In this document: in pieces, positions 33,639 through 42,442 of the stretch | Layout: each line of letters opens with the position of its first letter | How positions within the stretch are numbered: position 1 is the first letter of the stretch | Origin: Bacillota bacterium | GTDB lineage: Bacteria; Bacillota; Clostridia; Lachnospirales; Lachnospiraceae | Assembly: GCA_023413555.1 (NCBI GenBank) | Contig: JAEZPG010000082.1 | Location: 1-44,296 of the forward strand | Reading direction: 5' to 3' | DNA: 44,296 nt | The notes under the pieces: model-generated | What the model saw: only the letters and a program-made list of their open reading frames with translations | The model's database searches: none | What the model was told of the DNA's origin: nothing | Translations under genes and position numbers: made by a program

Positions 33639-34823
33639 ATGGGATTGTTTCACCTATTAACAAAAAAACAAAAGAAAGCCGATTTTTTGGATACGCCACC
33701 AGAGATTGAGACACTGGTTAAGACCCCTTTGGAAAAACAGAGTTATAACAAGAGTAATGCAGAGGAGAGAACATCCTTTGTCACACAGAATTGTCAACAG
33801 ATTATTGAAACTACCAAGCAGTTAGAGGAGTTTTCTAAGGAATATCAGGTGGTGACCTCTTATCTTTCTGACATCCAGATCATCGATTCTCTTCCAAAGG
33901 AAACTAGAACTGCAATTGATGAATCTGCTAGAATGATTGTTACCTTAGCCAGGGAAAGAACAAAATATCAGAATACTTCAGAAAAATTGACATCCAAACA
34001 GATTCGGTTAGTGGAAACCTATGAGGACACAATTCCAGATGAAGTAAGAAAAATTAATCAGATGGAAATCTATCAGTCGGCCTTAAACAATGATCTAGCA
34101 AAATTAGAGGGAGAAAAGAGCAGCTTATTATATCGTCGGGAGAAGTTACTTGAGAGAAAGAGTAATTTAAAGCGTACAGGAGTGTTTGCTGTTGTCCTTA
34201 TCGTCATCCTCCTTGGGACGTTCCTATATATGATTAGTCGAGGAGGGGCGTCTTATGAGATTCCACTTATCGTTACAGCTTTAATCTCTGTTGCCTGTAC
34301 AGTAGCACTTGGTATGGAAATCACCAATATTCGAGTCGGTTTGTTAACTTCTGAACGAAAGATCAACAAAGCCATAGGTTTACTTAATAAGGTGAAGATT
34401 AAATACATTAACAATAAATGCGCCTTGGATTATGTTTATGAAAAGTTTGGTATCAATAGTTCTGCACAATTAACCTATTATTGGGAAGAATATATGAAAC
34501 AAAAGGATGAGAATAAGAAGTATAAGAACAATACAGAACTTTTGAATTATTATAGTGAGAAATTAGTGAAAGATCTAAAACAGTACCAGATTCGGGATTG
34601 TGAGGTCTGGGTTCATCAGGCAATTGCTTTACTAGATGCAAAGGAGTTAGTAGAAATTCGTCATCGTCTCAATGTCCGTAGGCAAAAGCTTAGAGATCGT
34701 ATGGATTACAACACCTACACTAGGGGGCAGAGTATCGATAACATTAAAGAAGCGTTACAAAATAAGCCGGAAGCCAGAGGGGAGATTATACAGTTGCTGG
34801 CGAAATACAACATCGAAATCTGA
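33639..34823 (+). CDS. Coiled-coil protein with two transmembrane helices
   Basis: A 394-residue protein that I do not recognise as a named family. Residues 40-178 are strongly helical and charged (coiled coil), residues 181-200 and 207-226 are two TM helices joined by a short loop, and residues 240-394 are again helical. With both long arms on the same side of the membrane, most likely cytoplasmic, it could anchor the other three products to the membrane. GGAGG sits 6 nt before this ATG; an ATG four codons earlier lies within the ribosome site. It closes the operon, 25 nt after the TPR-like gene. Confidence 0.7.
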   Translation: MGLFHLLTKKQKKADFLDTPPEIETLVKTPLEKQSYNKSNAEERTSFVTQNCQQIIETTKQLEEFSKEYQVVTSYLSDIQIIDSLPKETRTAIDESARMIVTLARERTKYQNTSEKLTSKQIRLVETYEDTIPDEVRKINQMEIYQSALNNDLAKLEGEKSSLLYRREKLLERKSNLKRTGVFAVVLIVILLGTFLYMISRGGASYEIPLIVTALISVACTVALGMEITNIRVGLLTSERKINKAIGLLNKVKIKYINNKCALDYVYEKFGINSSAQLTYYWEEYMKQKDENKKYKNNTELLNYYSEKLVKDLKQYQIRDCEVWVHQAIALLDAKELVEIRHRLNVRRQKLRDRMDYNTYTRGQSIDNIKEALQNKPEARGEIIQLLAKYNIEI

Positions 34824-34843
34824 TATTTTCTACATAAAAGGGC

Positions 34844-35122
34844 TTGACAGAACTGTAATGATTCACTAGTATAATAATGAATATAATGAAATGTAATGAT
34901 AGAGAGGAGTAGGCAGATTGTCTTTTCAGAGAGGATATCCCATAGGCTGCAAGGATATCTAAAGGAACGTTTGCTGAAGGTAGCTCTTAAACAGTATTTC
35001 TGAACTTTAAGTAGGAAGTAACGCGTTAGCCACGTTATCGGCTTGTAAAGGTGATTATAAATCATGAATTAAGGTGGTACCACGGTTTTCGTCCTTAGAG
35101 ACGAGGCTTTGGTACCTTTTTT
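34844..35122 (+). promoter_or_regulatory. Valine T-box leader of valS
   Basis: TTGACA at 34844-34849 and TATAAT at 34870-34875 mark the promoter region, though the 20-bp spacer is long. The T-box core AAGGTGGTACCACGG is at 35071-35085 and can pair with an uncharged tRNA ACCA end. A competing terminator pairs GGTACCA (35076-35082) with TGGTACC (35110-35116) and is followed by TTTTTT. The probable specifier is GTA (Val) at 34994-34996, just before TTTCTGAAC. Uncharged valine tRNA should switch valS on. Confidence 0.9.
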
Positions 35123-35201
35123 AAGGCTTTCTTGAAAATAGAAAGCGAGGATTCCCACTTACGGAATATCTTTCCAAAGATTATAAAAAGGAGTATCAAA
35201 A

Positions 35202-37841
35202 ATGAAGAAAGAATTAGAAAAGACATATAGTCCTGTGGACATAGAAGACAGACTATATGACAAATGGTTGGAAATGAAGTATTTCCATGCAGAACCAGAT
35301 GAAAGTAAAAAACCCTTTACTATTGTGATTCCGCCACCAAACGTTACCGGTAAGCTTCATATGGGCCATGCCTTGGATGAGACAATGCAGGATATCATTA
35401 TTCGTTTTAAGAGAATGCAAGGTTACAATGCTCTCTGGCTTCCTGGAACCGATCATGCCAGCATCTCTACAGAAGTTAAGGTGACAAATTATCTGAAGGA
35501 ACAGGGCATTGACAAGGAAGAGCTTGGAAGAGAAGGATTCCTTGAAAAGACTTGGGAATGGACTCATGAGTATGGCGGAACTATTGTGGAACAGCTGAAA
35601 AAATTAGGCTCTTCCTGTGATTGGGACAGACTTCGTTTTACTTTGGATGAAGGTTGTAGCAAAGCAGTAGAAGAGGTATTTATAAAGCTATATGAAAAAG
35701 GCTTGATTTATAAAGGTTCTCGTATAGTAAATTGGTGTCCGGTATGCCAGACTTCCATCTCTGATGCTGAGGTAGAGCATGAGGAGCAGGCAGGTCATTT
35801 CTGGCATATTAATTATCCGATTGTAGGAACTGACCGTTTCCTTGAGATTGCTACTACCCGGCCAGAAACTCTTCTTGGAGATAGTGCAGTTGCTGTTCAC
35901 CCAGAGGATGACCGATATAAGGACTTAATTGGGAAGAAGGTAATGCTTCCACTTGTAAATCGTGAGATTCCGATTATTGCAGATGAGTATGTAGACAGAG
36001 AATTCGGTACCGGTTGTGTGAAGATTACTCCAGCTCATGATCCTAATGATTTTGAAGTTGGTAAGAGACATAACCTTCCTGAAATCAATGTTATGAATGA
36101 CGATGCAACCATTAACAACTTGGGTGGCAAGTATGTTGGTATGGGTCGCTACGAAGCTAGAAAGCAGATGGTTAAGGATCTAGACGAACTTGGTCTCTTG
36201 GTAAAAGTGGAGGACCACACTCACAATGTAGGTACTCATGACAGATGTAGCACTACTGTGGAGCCTATGATTAAACAACAGTGGTTTGTAAAGATGGATG
36301 AACTTATTAAACCTGCAGTAGAAGCAGTTGAAAATGGTGACATCCAGCTGGTTCCTGAAAGAATGAAGAAACTATACTTTAACTGGACAGACAATATTCG
36401 TGATTGGTGTATCTCCAGACAGTTATGGTGGGGACATAGAATTCCTGCTTACTATTGTGATGACTGTGGAGAAGTTGTGGTTAGTAAGATAGCTCCAACG
36501 AAGTGTAAATGTGGTTGCACTCATTTTACCCAAGATGAGGATACTCTTGATACCTGGTTCAGTTCTGCACTATGGCCATTTTCAACCCTTGGTTGGCCAG
36601 AAAAGACCAAGGACTTAGAGTATTTCTACCCAACAGATGTATTGGTTACCGGTTACGATATTATCTTCTTCTGGGTAATCCGTATGATTTTCTCCGGCTT
36701 TGAGCATATGGGTGAGAGACCATTTAAAACAGTTTTATTCCACGGATTAATTCGTGATAACTTAGGCCGTAAGATGAGTAAATCCCTTGGCAATGGTATT
36801 GATCCACTGGAGATTATTGCACAGTATGGTGCCGATGCTCTTCGTATGACTTTAATTACCGGTAATGCCCCAGGAAATGATATGCGTTTTTATTTGGAGC
36901 GAGTTGAGGCAAACCGTAACTTCGCTAACAAAGTATGGAATGCTTCTCGTTTCATCATGATGAATATGGAAAAGGCTGAGATTCCTGAAACTATGGATTT
37001 ATCTAAACTGACGATGGCGGATAAATGGATTCTTTCTAAATGCAATGACTTGAGCAAAGAAGTTACCGACAATATGGAGAAGTATGACCTTGGTATTGCA
37101 GTACAAAAGGTGTATGACTTTATTTGGGAGGAGTTCTGCGACTGGTATATTGAGATGGTTAAGCCCCGTTTGTATCGTGACGCGGACGAGACCAAAGTGG
37201 CTGCACTTTGGACCTTAAAGACTGTTTTAATCGATTCATTAAAGCTTCTTCATCCATATATGCCATTTGTGACAGAGGAAATCTTTTGTACACTTCAGGA
37301 CAAGGAAGAGTCCATTATGATCTCAAACTGGCCAGAATACAAAGTCGAGTACAGTTTTGTAAAGGACGAGACTGCTGTGGAATTGATCAAAGAAGCAGTA
37401 AAGGGAATACGTAATGTCCGTGCAGAGATGAATGTTCCACCAAGTAAGAAAGCTAAGGTTATTGTTGTTACAACGAATGAGAAAGTAGCGGGTATCTTTG
37501 AAACTAGTAAAGTTTTCTTTGCAACTCTTGGTTATGCTTCTGAAGTACTTGTTCAGGCAGATAAGAATGGAATAAGCCAGGATGCAGTTTCTACCGTTGT
37601 GGAGAATGCAGAAATCTATATGCCATTTGCTGAGTTAGTAGATATAGAGAAAGAGATTGAACGTCTCACCAAAGAAAAAGAACGTATAAATCAGGAACTT
37701 AAGAGAGTAAACGGAATGCTGAATAATGAGAGATTTATTAGTAAAGCTCCAGCTGAAAAAGTTACAGAGGAAAAGGCCAAATTAGAGAAATATACAGATA
37801 TGATGGCAAAAATTGAGGAACGACTGACGCAACTAAGTTAG
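35202..37841 (+). CDS. valS: Valine--tRNA ligase
   Basis: An 879-residue class I aminoacyl-tRNA synthetase of full length. HIGH-type motif PPPNVTGKLHMGHAL (HMGH at 53-56), KMSKS at 524-528 (GRKMSKSLGN), the editing-domain segment TTRPETLLGD, and a zinc-binding loop with CDDC and CKCGC. The C-terminal coiled coil (about 815-879, rich in Glu/Lys) is the tRNA-binding arm normal for ValRS. It charges valine tRNA and edits threonine. AAAAGGAG precedes the ATG. Expression is controlled by the T-box leader. It follows the four-gene DUF5717 operon but has its own promoter. Confidence 0.97.
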   Translation: MKKELEKTYSPVDIEDRLYDKWLEMKYFHAEPDESKKPFTIVIPPPNVTGKLHMGHALDETMQDIIIRFKRMQGYNALWLPGTDHASISTEVKVTNYLKEQGIDKEELGREGFLEKTWEWTHEYGGTIVEQLKKLGSSCDWDRLRFTLDEGCSKAVEEVFIKLYEKGLIYKGSRIVNWCPVCQTSISDAEVEHEEQAGHFWHINYPIVGTDRFLEIATTRPETLLGDSAVAVHPEDDRYKDLIGKKVMLPLVNREIPIIADEYVDREFGTGCVKITPAHDPNDFEVGKRHNLPEINVMNDDATINNLGGKYVGMGRYEARKQMVKDLDELGLLVKVEDHTHNVGTHDRCSTTVEPMIKQQWFVKMDELIKPAVEAVENGDIQLVPERMKKLYFNWTDNIRDWCISRQLWWGHRIPAYYCDDCGEVVVSKIAPTKCKCGCTHFTQDEDTLDTWFSSALWPFSTLGWPEKTKDLEYFYPTDVLVTGYDIIFFWVIRMIFSGFEHMGERPFKTVLFHGLIRDNLGRKMSKSLGNGIDPLEIIAQYGADALRMTLITGNAPGNDMRFYLERVEANRNFANKVWNASRFIMMNMEKAEIPETMDLSKLTMADKWILSKCNDLSKEVTDNMEKYDLGIAVQKVYDFIWEEFCDWYIEMVKPRLYRDADETKVAALWTLKTVLIDSLKLLHPYMPFVTEEIFCTLQDKEESIMISNWPEYKVEYSFVKDETAVELIKEAVKGIRNVRAEMNVPPSKKAKVIVVTTNEKVAGIFETSKVFFATLGYASEVLVQADKNGISQDAVSTVVENAEIYMPFAELVDIEKEIERLTKEKERINQELKRVNGMLNNERFISKAPAEKVTEEKAKLEKYTDMMAKIEERLTQLS

Positions 37842-37881
37842 GCTGTCGAGTTTTGCGACATTAAATAGTTGAAATAAATGG

Positions 37882-37939
37882 ACACCATATTATAATAGAA
37901 ATAGATTTTATTTCCAATTATATATGGTGTTTGTTTTTT
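37882..37939 (+). terminator. Intrinsic terminator after valS
   Basis: ACACCATAT (37882-37890) pairs with ATATGGTGT (37922-37930), with an inner GAAATA/TATTTC stem, followed by TTTGTTTTTT. A smaller TGTCG/CGACA hairpin lies at 37844-37860. Confidence 0.85.
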
Positions 37940-38021
37940 GATTGTTTTTCCAATAGAAAAGCTATTTCTTAATATACTTAAGATTTGCTAAAATCTTTAT
38001 AAAGTATTGATTTTTATAGGA

Positions 38022-38050
38022 TTGTTCGGTATTATGTAATAGACTATGAT
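38022..38050 (+). promoter_or_regulatory. Sigma-A promoter for the 51-residue gene
   Basis: TTGTTC (38022-38027) and TATGAT (38045-38050) are 17 bp apart, 62 bp before the start. Confidence 0.5.
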
Positions 38051-38112
38051 AATAGTCAAGAAGATATCATTTACATGTTAATAGGTGCTGTACCATGGAT
38101 AGGAGGGTAAGT

Positions 38113-38268
38113 ATGATAGATTTTGAAGAAGAATTGGCAAGATTTCAGCCAAGCTTAGAAGTGGAACAAGCAGAGGATGCAATTTACAATAACAACTTAA
38201 CCGATGCTACTGACATTATCAAGGAATTGCTGAAAGAGAGCAAGAAGGAAAGTAGCTATAGTAAATAA
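38113..38268 (+). CDS. Small acidic hypothetical protein (51 aa)
   Basis: A 51-residue soluble protein starting MIDFEEELARFQPSLEVEQA and ending KKESSYSK. It is predicted to be helical, acidic in the first half and lysine-rich at the end. AGGAGGG lies 6 nt before the ATG and a promoter lies upstream, which supports it as a real gene. It is 37 nt from the zinc-ribbon/TPR gene and probably co-transcribed. I do not recognise the family. Confidence 0.65.
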   Translation: MIDFEEELARFQPSLEVEQAEDAIYNNNLTDATDIIKELLKESKKESSYSK

Positions 38269-38305
38269 ATAACTTTGTTACAAAGATGAAATAGGTGGAG
38301 ATAAC

Positions 38306-39733
38306 ATGAGGTGTCCAAATTGCGATAACATTTTATCATTAAAGAATAATCGTTGCGATCGTTGTGGAGAAGATGTACGAGTGTACCGCAGAGTTGTAAA
38401 GGCTTCTAATGCCTTTTATAATCAAGGTTTGATGAAGGCTAGAGTAAGAGATTTATCAGGTGCGGTTATATCACTTCGCACCAGTTTGGAACTAGATAAA
38501 CACAATACCAATGCACGTAATCTGTTAGGCCTAGTATATTATGAGATGGGTGAGACAGTATATGCCTTAAGTGAGTGGGTTCTTAGTAAACATTTACAAA
38601 GCAAAGATAATGACGCAGATGAATATATGAATATGGTACAATCCAATCCAACTAGGTTGGAAAGTATTAATCAGGCAATAAAGAAGTACAATTTTGCATT
38701 ACAATCTGCCAAGCAGGGAAGTCCTGATCTGGCAATCATTCAATTAAAAAAAGTGATAACCTTAAATTCTAAGTTTATTCGTGCTTATCAGCTGTTGGCA
38801 CTGCTATATATGCAGGAAGGTGAGAATGACAAAGCTGGTCGTATTCTAAAGAAGGCAGCGGCCATTGATGTAAATAATACTGTTACACTAAACTATATGA
38901 GAGAAATTGGAGTTAGTCCGGCGAAAGTCATTACTGAGGTAAAGGAAGCTCGCAGTGAGGAGATGTCAGCAAAGACTGGAACAGATTATACTGTATTCTC
39001 CAATTTAAATGAATTTAAAGAGGAGAAACCGAATTTATGGGCGTATCTGAACCTTGTGATTGGAGCTATAGTAGGTATTGCTGTAGCGTGCTTGCTGATA
39101 TTCCCTACGATAAAGAATAACAGTAATGATGAGTTAGTTAAAGTGAATAAAGAGCAAACAGTAACCATTAATTCTCTTAAAACGGAAAAGAATGCTCTGA
39201 TTAATAGTAATGATAGTCTGAATAAACAGATTGCTGATTTGAAGAAGCAGTTAGCTGCAGCTACTTCCGCTAAGGTAGATTCTTCTGATGATCCTAACAA
39301 TGAAGATACAACGATTCAGTCCAATATTGATCGCTTACTTACTGCTACGAACTTATATTTAGACAAGGATTTAGAAGGTGCAGGAAGAGCATTGGTCGAT
39401 TATGATGGAAGCAAGTTGACTGAATATAAAGCGGCAGCTAAGATTTATGATTTAATTAAGAGTAATGCCTTCGAGAAAGCTGCTTTGAAGTTGTATAATG
39501 AAGGATATAAGCAGTATAGCAAGAATAAGTTTGAGGATGCAATCAAGACATTACAGGATGCTACAAAACTGAAAGACAATTATGAAGATGCAATTTACTT
39601 TATTGGCCGAAGCTATCAGAAGATGGAGGATTATGAAAATGCCAGAACGACATTCCAATCCTTAATAGATGCTAGTCCAGACAGTCGTCGAGGTAAAGAA
39701 GCAAAGAGGCAGTTGAATACACTACCAGATTAA
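38306..39733 (+). CDS. Zinc-ribbon, TPR and transmembrane protein
   Basis: A 475-residue protein. Residues 1-21 form a zinc ribbon with Cys3, Cys6, Cys17 and Cys20 (CPNC, CDRC). Residues 35-200 hold several TPR repeats (ARVRDLSGAVISLRTSLELD, AIIQLKKVITLNSKFIRAYQ). One TM helix lies at about 247-267, then a coiled coil (about 275-315), a Ser/Asp-rich linker, and a second TPR block outside the membrane (about 390-470, YKQYSKNKFEDAIKTLQDA, YFIGRSYQKMEDYENARTTF). TPRs on both sides of the membrane suggest an assembly or scaffold role. GGTGGAG precedes the ATG. Its function is unknown. Confidence 0.8.
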   Translation: MRCPNCDNILSLKNNRCDRCGEDVRVYRRVVKASNAFYNQGLMKARVRDLSGAVISLRTSLELDKHNTNARNLLGLVYYEMGETVYALSEWVLSKHLQSKDNDADEYMNMVQSNPTRLESINQAIKKYNFALQSAKQGSPDLAIIQLKKVITLNSKFIRAYQLLALLYMQEGENDKAGRILKKAAAIDVNNTVTLNYMREIGVSPAKVITEVKEARSEEMSAKTGTDYTVFSNLNEFKEEKPNLWAYLNLVIGAIVGIAVACLLIFPTIKNNSNDELVKVNKEQTVTINSLKTEKNALINSNDSLNKQIADLKKQLAAATSAKVDSSDDPNNEDTTIQSNIDRLLTATNLYLDKDLEGAGRALVDYDGSKLTEYKAAAKIYDLIKSNAFEKAALKLYNEGYKQYSKNKFEDAIKTLQDATKLKDNYEDAIYFIGRSYQKMEDYENARTTFQSLIDASPDSRRGKEAKRQLNTLPD

Positions 39734-39741
39734 TTCAAATA

Positions 39742-39796
39742 ACATGCTATGCGAAACAATGAGAAATATCGTTACGTATAGCATGTATTTTTTGTT
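39742..39796 (+). terminator. Intrinsic terminator before spoIIA
   Basis: ACATGCTAT (39742-39750) pairs with ATAGCATGT (39778-39786), followed by ATTTTTTGTT. An open frame from 39744 begins inside this hairpin, so that is not the spoIIAA start. Confidence 0.8.
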
Positions 39797-39833
39797 AAGT
39801 AGATGTAAAAATATGGAAATGAGGTTTGCTAGT

Positions 39834-40217
39834 ATGAAGAGACAAGCTTTTTTTACTCACGAGGAAAGGTGCTATGTAGATTATGAAATTATAGGAAACT
39901 GTATGATAATTAGATTGAAAAGTGACTTAGATCATCATTGTGCACAGTTTGTAACAGAGCGCTCTGATCAACTAATTGACAAAAGACATATCAAATACAT
40001 TATATTTGACTTTGAAGGCACATCCTTTATGGATAGTTCTGGAATTGGAGTAATTATGGGGCGGTATAGAAGGATATCAGTTTCTGGGGGAAAGATAGCA
40101 GTAACTCATCTCAATACTGCTATAGACCGTATATTTAGACTATCAGGTTTATACAAGATTGTGACTTTATTCTCAAACAATGAGACTGCAATGGAAGAGT
40201 TTGGGAGATTAGGATAG
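39834..40217 (+). CDS. spoIIAA: Anti-sigma F factor antagonist SpoIIAA
   Basis: A 127-residue STAS-domain protein. The phosphorylation site is in SFMDSSGIGVIMGRY, with Ser68 equivalent to Bacillus Ser58. Phosphorylated by SpoIIAB it is inactive; dephosphorylated by SpoIIE it frees sigma F in the forespore. DLDHHCAQF and RIFRLSGLYKI also match the family. I choose the ATG at 39834 because GAGG lies 9 nt upstream and the terminator precedes it; this leaves about 10 extra N-terminal residues against Bacillus. It is followed by spoIIAB and sigF in conserved order. Confidence 0.9.
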   Translation: MKRQAFFTHEERCYVDYEIIGNCMIIRLKSDLDHHCAQFVTERSDQLIDKRHIKYIIFDFEGTSFMDSSGIGVIMGRYRRISVSGGKIAVTHLNTAIDRIFRLSGLYKIVTLFSNNETAMEEFGRLG

Positions 40218-40284
40218 TAGAAAGGGAGACAAGAATATGGATCGATTAACGGATTTTAGGGAAACCCAGGTAAGGAGGGATTCA

Positions 40285-40710
40285 ATGGTGGATACTAATG
40301 AGATTTATATTGAGTTTGATAGCAATTCCAAGAATGAAAGCTTTGCTAGAATGGTTGTGGCTGCATTTGTTTCTCAGCTTGATCCTACCATCGAGGAATT
40401 GGCAGATATTAAGACTGCTGTTTCAGAAGCAGTAACCAATTCCATTATACATGGGTATCAGAATGAACCTGGAAAGATTGTAATGAAATGTCGCCTAGAA
40501 GGGCAAACCATTTACATAGAAGTGATAGATAAAGGGATAGGAATTGAGAATATAAAACAGGCTATGGAGCCATTATATACATCCAGACCTGATTTAGAAC
40601 GTTCCGGAATGGGGTTTTCCTTTATGGAAGCTTTTATGGATAGCTTAAAAGTTGAGTCTGAGGTGAAGAAAGGAACAATAGTATATATGGAAAAGACAAT
40701 CCGGCATTAG
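40285..40710 (+). CDS. spoIIAB: Anti-sigma F factor SpoIIAB (serine kinase)
   Basis: A 141-residue GHKL-family kinase that binds sigma F and phosphorylates SpoIIAA. Landmarks are the N-box SEAVTNSIIHGY, the G1 loop DKGIGI and the ATP-lid end ERSGMGFSFME. The frame is open from an ATG at 40237, but AAGGAGGG lies 5 nt before the ATG at 40285 and the resulting N-terminus (MVDTNEIYIEFDSNSKNESF) aligns with the Bacillus protein. It is 67 nt after spoIIAA and 69 nt before sigF. Confidence 0.93.
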   Translation: MVDTNEIYIEFDSNSKNESFARMVVAAFVSQLDPTIEELADIKTAVSEAVTNSIIHGYQNEPGKIVMKCRLEGQTIYIEVIDKGIGIENIKQAMEPLYTSRPDLERSGMGFSFMEAFMDSLKVESEVKKGTIVYMEKTIRH

Positions 40711-40779
40711 GAATGTTGTATCATAGTTTGTTGCTCTGCGTTCGAAGGACAAGAAGAATTTATGAAACTGGAGGTGTAT

Positions 40780-41493
40780 ATGGATACTCTGGAATTAATT
40801 GAACGTTCGAAACAGGGAGATAAAGCGGCCAGAGATATGGTTGTCACTATGAACATCGGATTAGTATGGAGTATCGTTCGAAGATTTGCAGGTAGAGGGC
40901 ATGAATTGGAGGATTTATTTCAAATAGGATGTATTGGGCTAATTAAAGCAATTGATAAGTTTGATGCAAGCTTTGAGGTGAGGTTTTCTACCTATGCAGT
41001 CCCTATGATTACAGGGGAGATAAAAAGATTTTTAAGAGATGACGGAATTATTAAAGTGAGTCGTTCACTAAAAGAGATCGCAGGCAAAGTGCGGATAGCT
41101 AAGGATGTTTTGGGGAATAAACTAGGAAGAGAACCAACGATTGAAGAAATTAGTGAGGAACTTAAGCTTTCTACTGAAGATGTGGTTCTGGCAATGGAAT
41201 CTAATGCTGAGGTGGAGTCTTTATATAAAACAATTTATCAGGGAGATGGCAATGCGATTTATTTGATTGATAAGATAGAGCAAGATAAGGATGATAATGA
41301 AAAAATGCTTGATCAGATTGCACTTCGTGAAATAATTGCGACTTTAGATGAAAAAGAGCGGAATTTGATTGAATTAAGATATTTTAGAGATAAAACCCAG
41401 ACTGACATTGCAAAAGAAATGGGAATTAGTCAAGTTCAAGTGTCAAGATTGGAAAAGAAGATTCTTAAAGTAATGAGAGAGAGAATGACGTAG
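40780..41493 (+). CDS. sigF: Forespore RNA polymerase sigma factor SigF
   Basis: A 237-residue sporulation sigma factor. Region 2 (HELEDLFQIGCIGLIKAIDKF, then RFSTYAVPMITGEIKRFLRD) is the SigF/SigG pattern; region 3 and region 4 follow (LDEKERNLIELRYF, TDIAKEMGISQVQVSRLEKK). It is the third gene of the spoIIA operon and is held inactive by SpoIIAB until septation. GGAGG is 5 nt before the ATG at 40780; another in-frame ATG at 40762 has a poorer site. SigG is a close paralogue, but the spoIIAA-spoIIAB context makes SigF clear. Confidence 0.95.
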   Translation: MDTLELIERSKQGDKAARDMVVTMNIGLVWSIVRRFAGRGHELEDLFQIGCIGLIKAIDKFDASFEVRFSTYAVPMITGEIKRFLRDDGIIKVSRSLKEIAGKVRIAKDVLGNKLGREPTIEEISEELKLSTEDVVLAMESNAEVESLYKTIYQGDGNAIYLIDKIEQDKDDNEKMLDQIALREIIATLDEKERNLIELRYFRDKTQTDIAKEMGISQVQVSRLEKKILKVMRERMT

Positions 41494-41551
41494 TAAAATT
41501 GATAGGAAAAGTGTGTATAATATGTATAATTGTTTAAAAGAATAGGATAAT

Positions 41552-41593
41552 AATAAGAAGGCATCTGTGAAAGCAGATGTCTTCTTATTTGTT
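41552..41593 (+). terminator. Strong intrinsic terminator after sigF
   Basis: A 16-bp stem pairs 41552-41567 with 41574-41589, with one G-U pair and a 6-nt loop, followed by TGTTAT. It separates the spoIIA operon from the spoVA genes. Confidence 0.85.
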
Positions 41594-41618
41594 ATAACAA
41601 TATTGGAGGTGGTTTGCT

Positions 41619-41777
41619 ATGACCAAGAGAAAAGTATTATATGCAGTTGTAGTAGGTATCATTATGGTTGTTATTTTGGGGTACTTTATTTTTCTAGTGC
41701 CACGTGATCATGTATATAACGCGACTTTAGCTGGTACAAGTAAGGCAGTTGCTACAACTATAAAATCTACATTCTAG
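41619..41777 (+). CDS. Small single-TM protein (52 aa) before spoVA
   Basis: A 52-residue membrane protein: MTKRK, a hydrophobic helix (about residues 6-28, VLYAVVVGIIMVVILGYFIF), then LVPRDHVYNATL and a short polar tail. TTGGAGGTGG precedes the ATG by 8 nt. It lies 35 nt before spoVAA and after the sigF terminator, so it probably shares the spoVA transcript and would be made in the forespore. I know no function for it. Confidence 0.7.
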   Translation: MTKRKVLYAVVVGIIMVVILGYFIFLVPRDHVYNATLAGTSKAVATTIKSTF

Positions 41778-41812
41778 CCTGGATAGGAATATAGCAACAG
41801 GAGGAAAAGTCT

Positions 41813-42442
41813 ATGAAGAATACCATAGTTTACATCAAAATAGATCAGAACATACAAGTTAGTAATAAAACGATATACATGGAGGATATTGCTAAGTTAT
41901 ATAGTGGGGATATTGGATTGATTCATGATATAAAGCGTCAGGTAGTGATGGTTGTAGAGAGTAACAAGGATAAGAAATACTGCGTTAGCATTATGAAGAT
42001 TATTCAAATTATTACAGAGTGTCACCCAGAAGTGGAGATAGTCAATTTTGGAGAAACAGAATTTGTTATATCCTATGAAAAGCCAAAAAAGCCCAAGCAG
42101 TGGATAGAATACGGGAAAACTGCCTTTGCAGGTCTTATTATATTTTTCGGCGGTGCATTTTCTATCATGACTTTTAATGAAGATGCTTCTATTTCAGACA
42201 TATTTTATAAGGTTTATAAGATGGTAATGGGTCAGGAGAAAATTGGATGGTCGGCTATGGAAGTTGGCTATAGTGTGGGAATTGCTGTTGGTGTAATATT
42301 ATTTTTTAACCATTTCTCGAAGGTCAAACTCAACAAGGATCCTACTCCTATACAAATTGAAATGCGTAAGTATGAAAATGACATTAATAGTACGTTAATA
42401 AAAGATGTAAGCCGGGAGGGTAATATCATTGATTCTGATTAA
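41813..42442 (+). CDS. spoVAA: Stage V sporulation protein AA
   Basis: A 209-residue protein of the SpoVA group. Residues 1-95 are a soluble domain (VYIKIDQNIQVSNKTIYMED), then two TM helices (about 103-123 and 152-170) and a polar C-terminus. In Bacillus the SpoVA proteins move dipicolinic acid into the forespore and out at germination. GGAGG precedes the ATG. It overlaps spoVAB by 14 nt. Confidence 0.88.
   Translation: MKNTIVYIKIDQNIQVSNKTIYMEDIAKLYSGDIGLIHDIKRQVVMVVESNKDKKYCVSIMKIIQIITECHPEVEIVNFGETEFVISYEKPKKPKQWIEYGKTAFAGLIIFFGGAFSIMTFNEDASISDIFYKVYKMVMGQEKIGWSAMEVGYSVGIAVGVILFFNHFSKVKLNKDPTPIQIEMRKYENDINSTLIKDVSREGNIIDSD

Noticed and set aside
39744..39833. Longer N-terminus for SpoIIAA
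   Set aside because: The extra codons lie within a terminator hairpin and have no family match.
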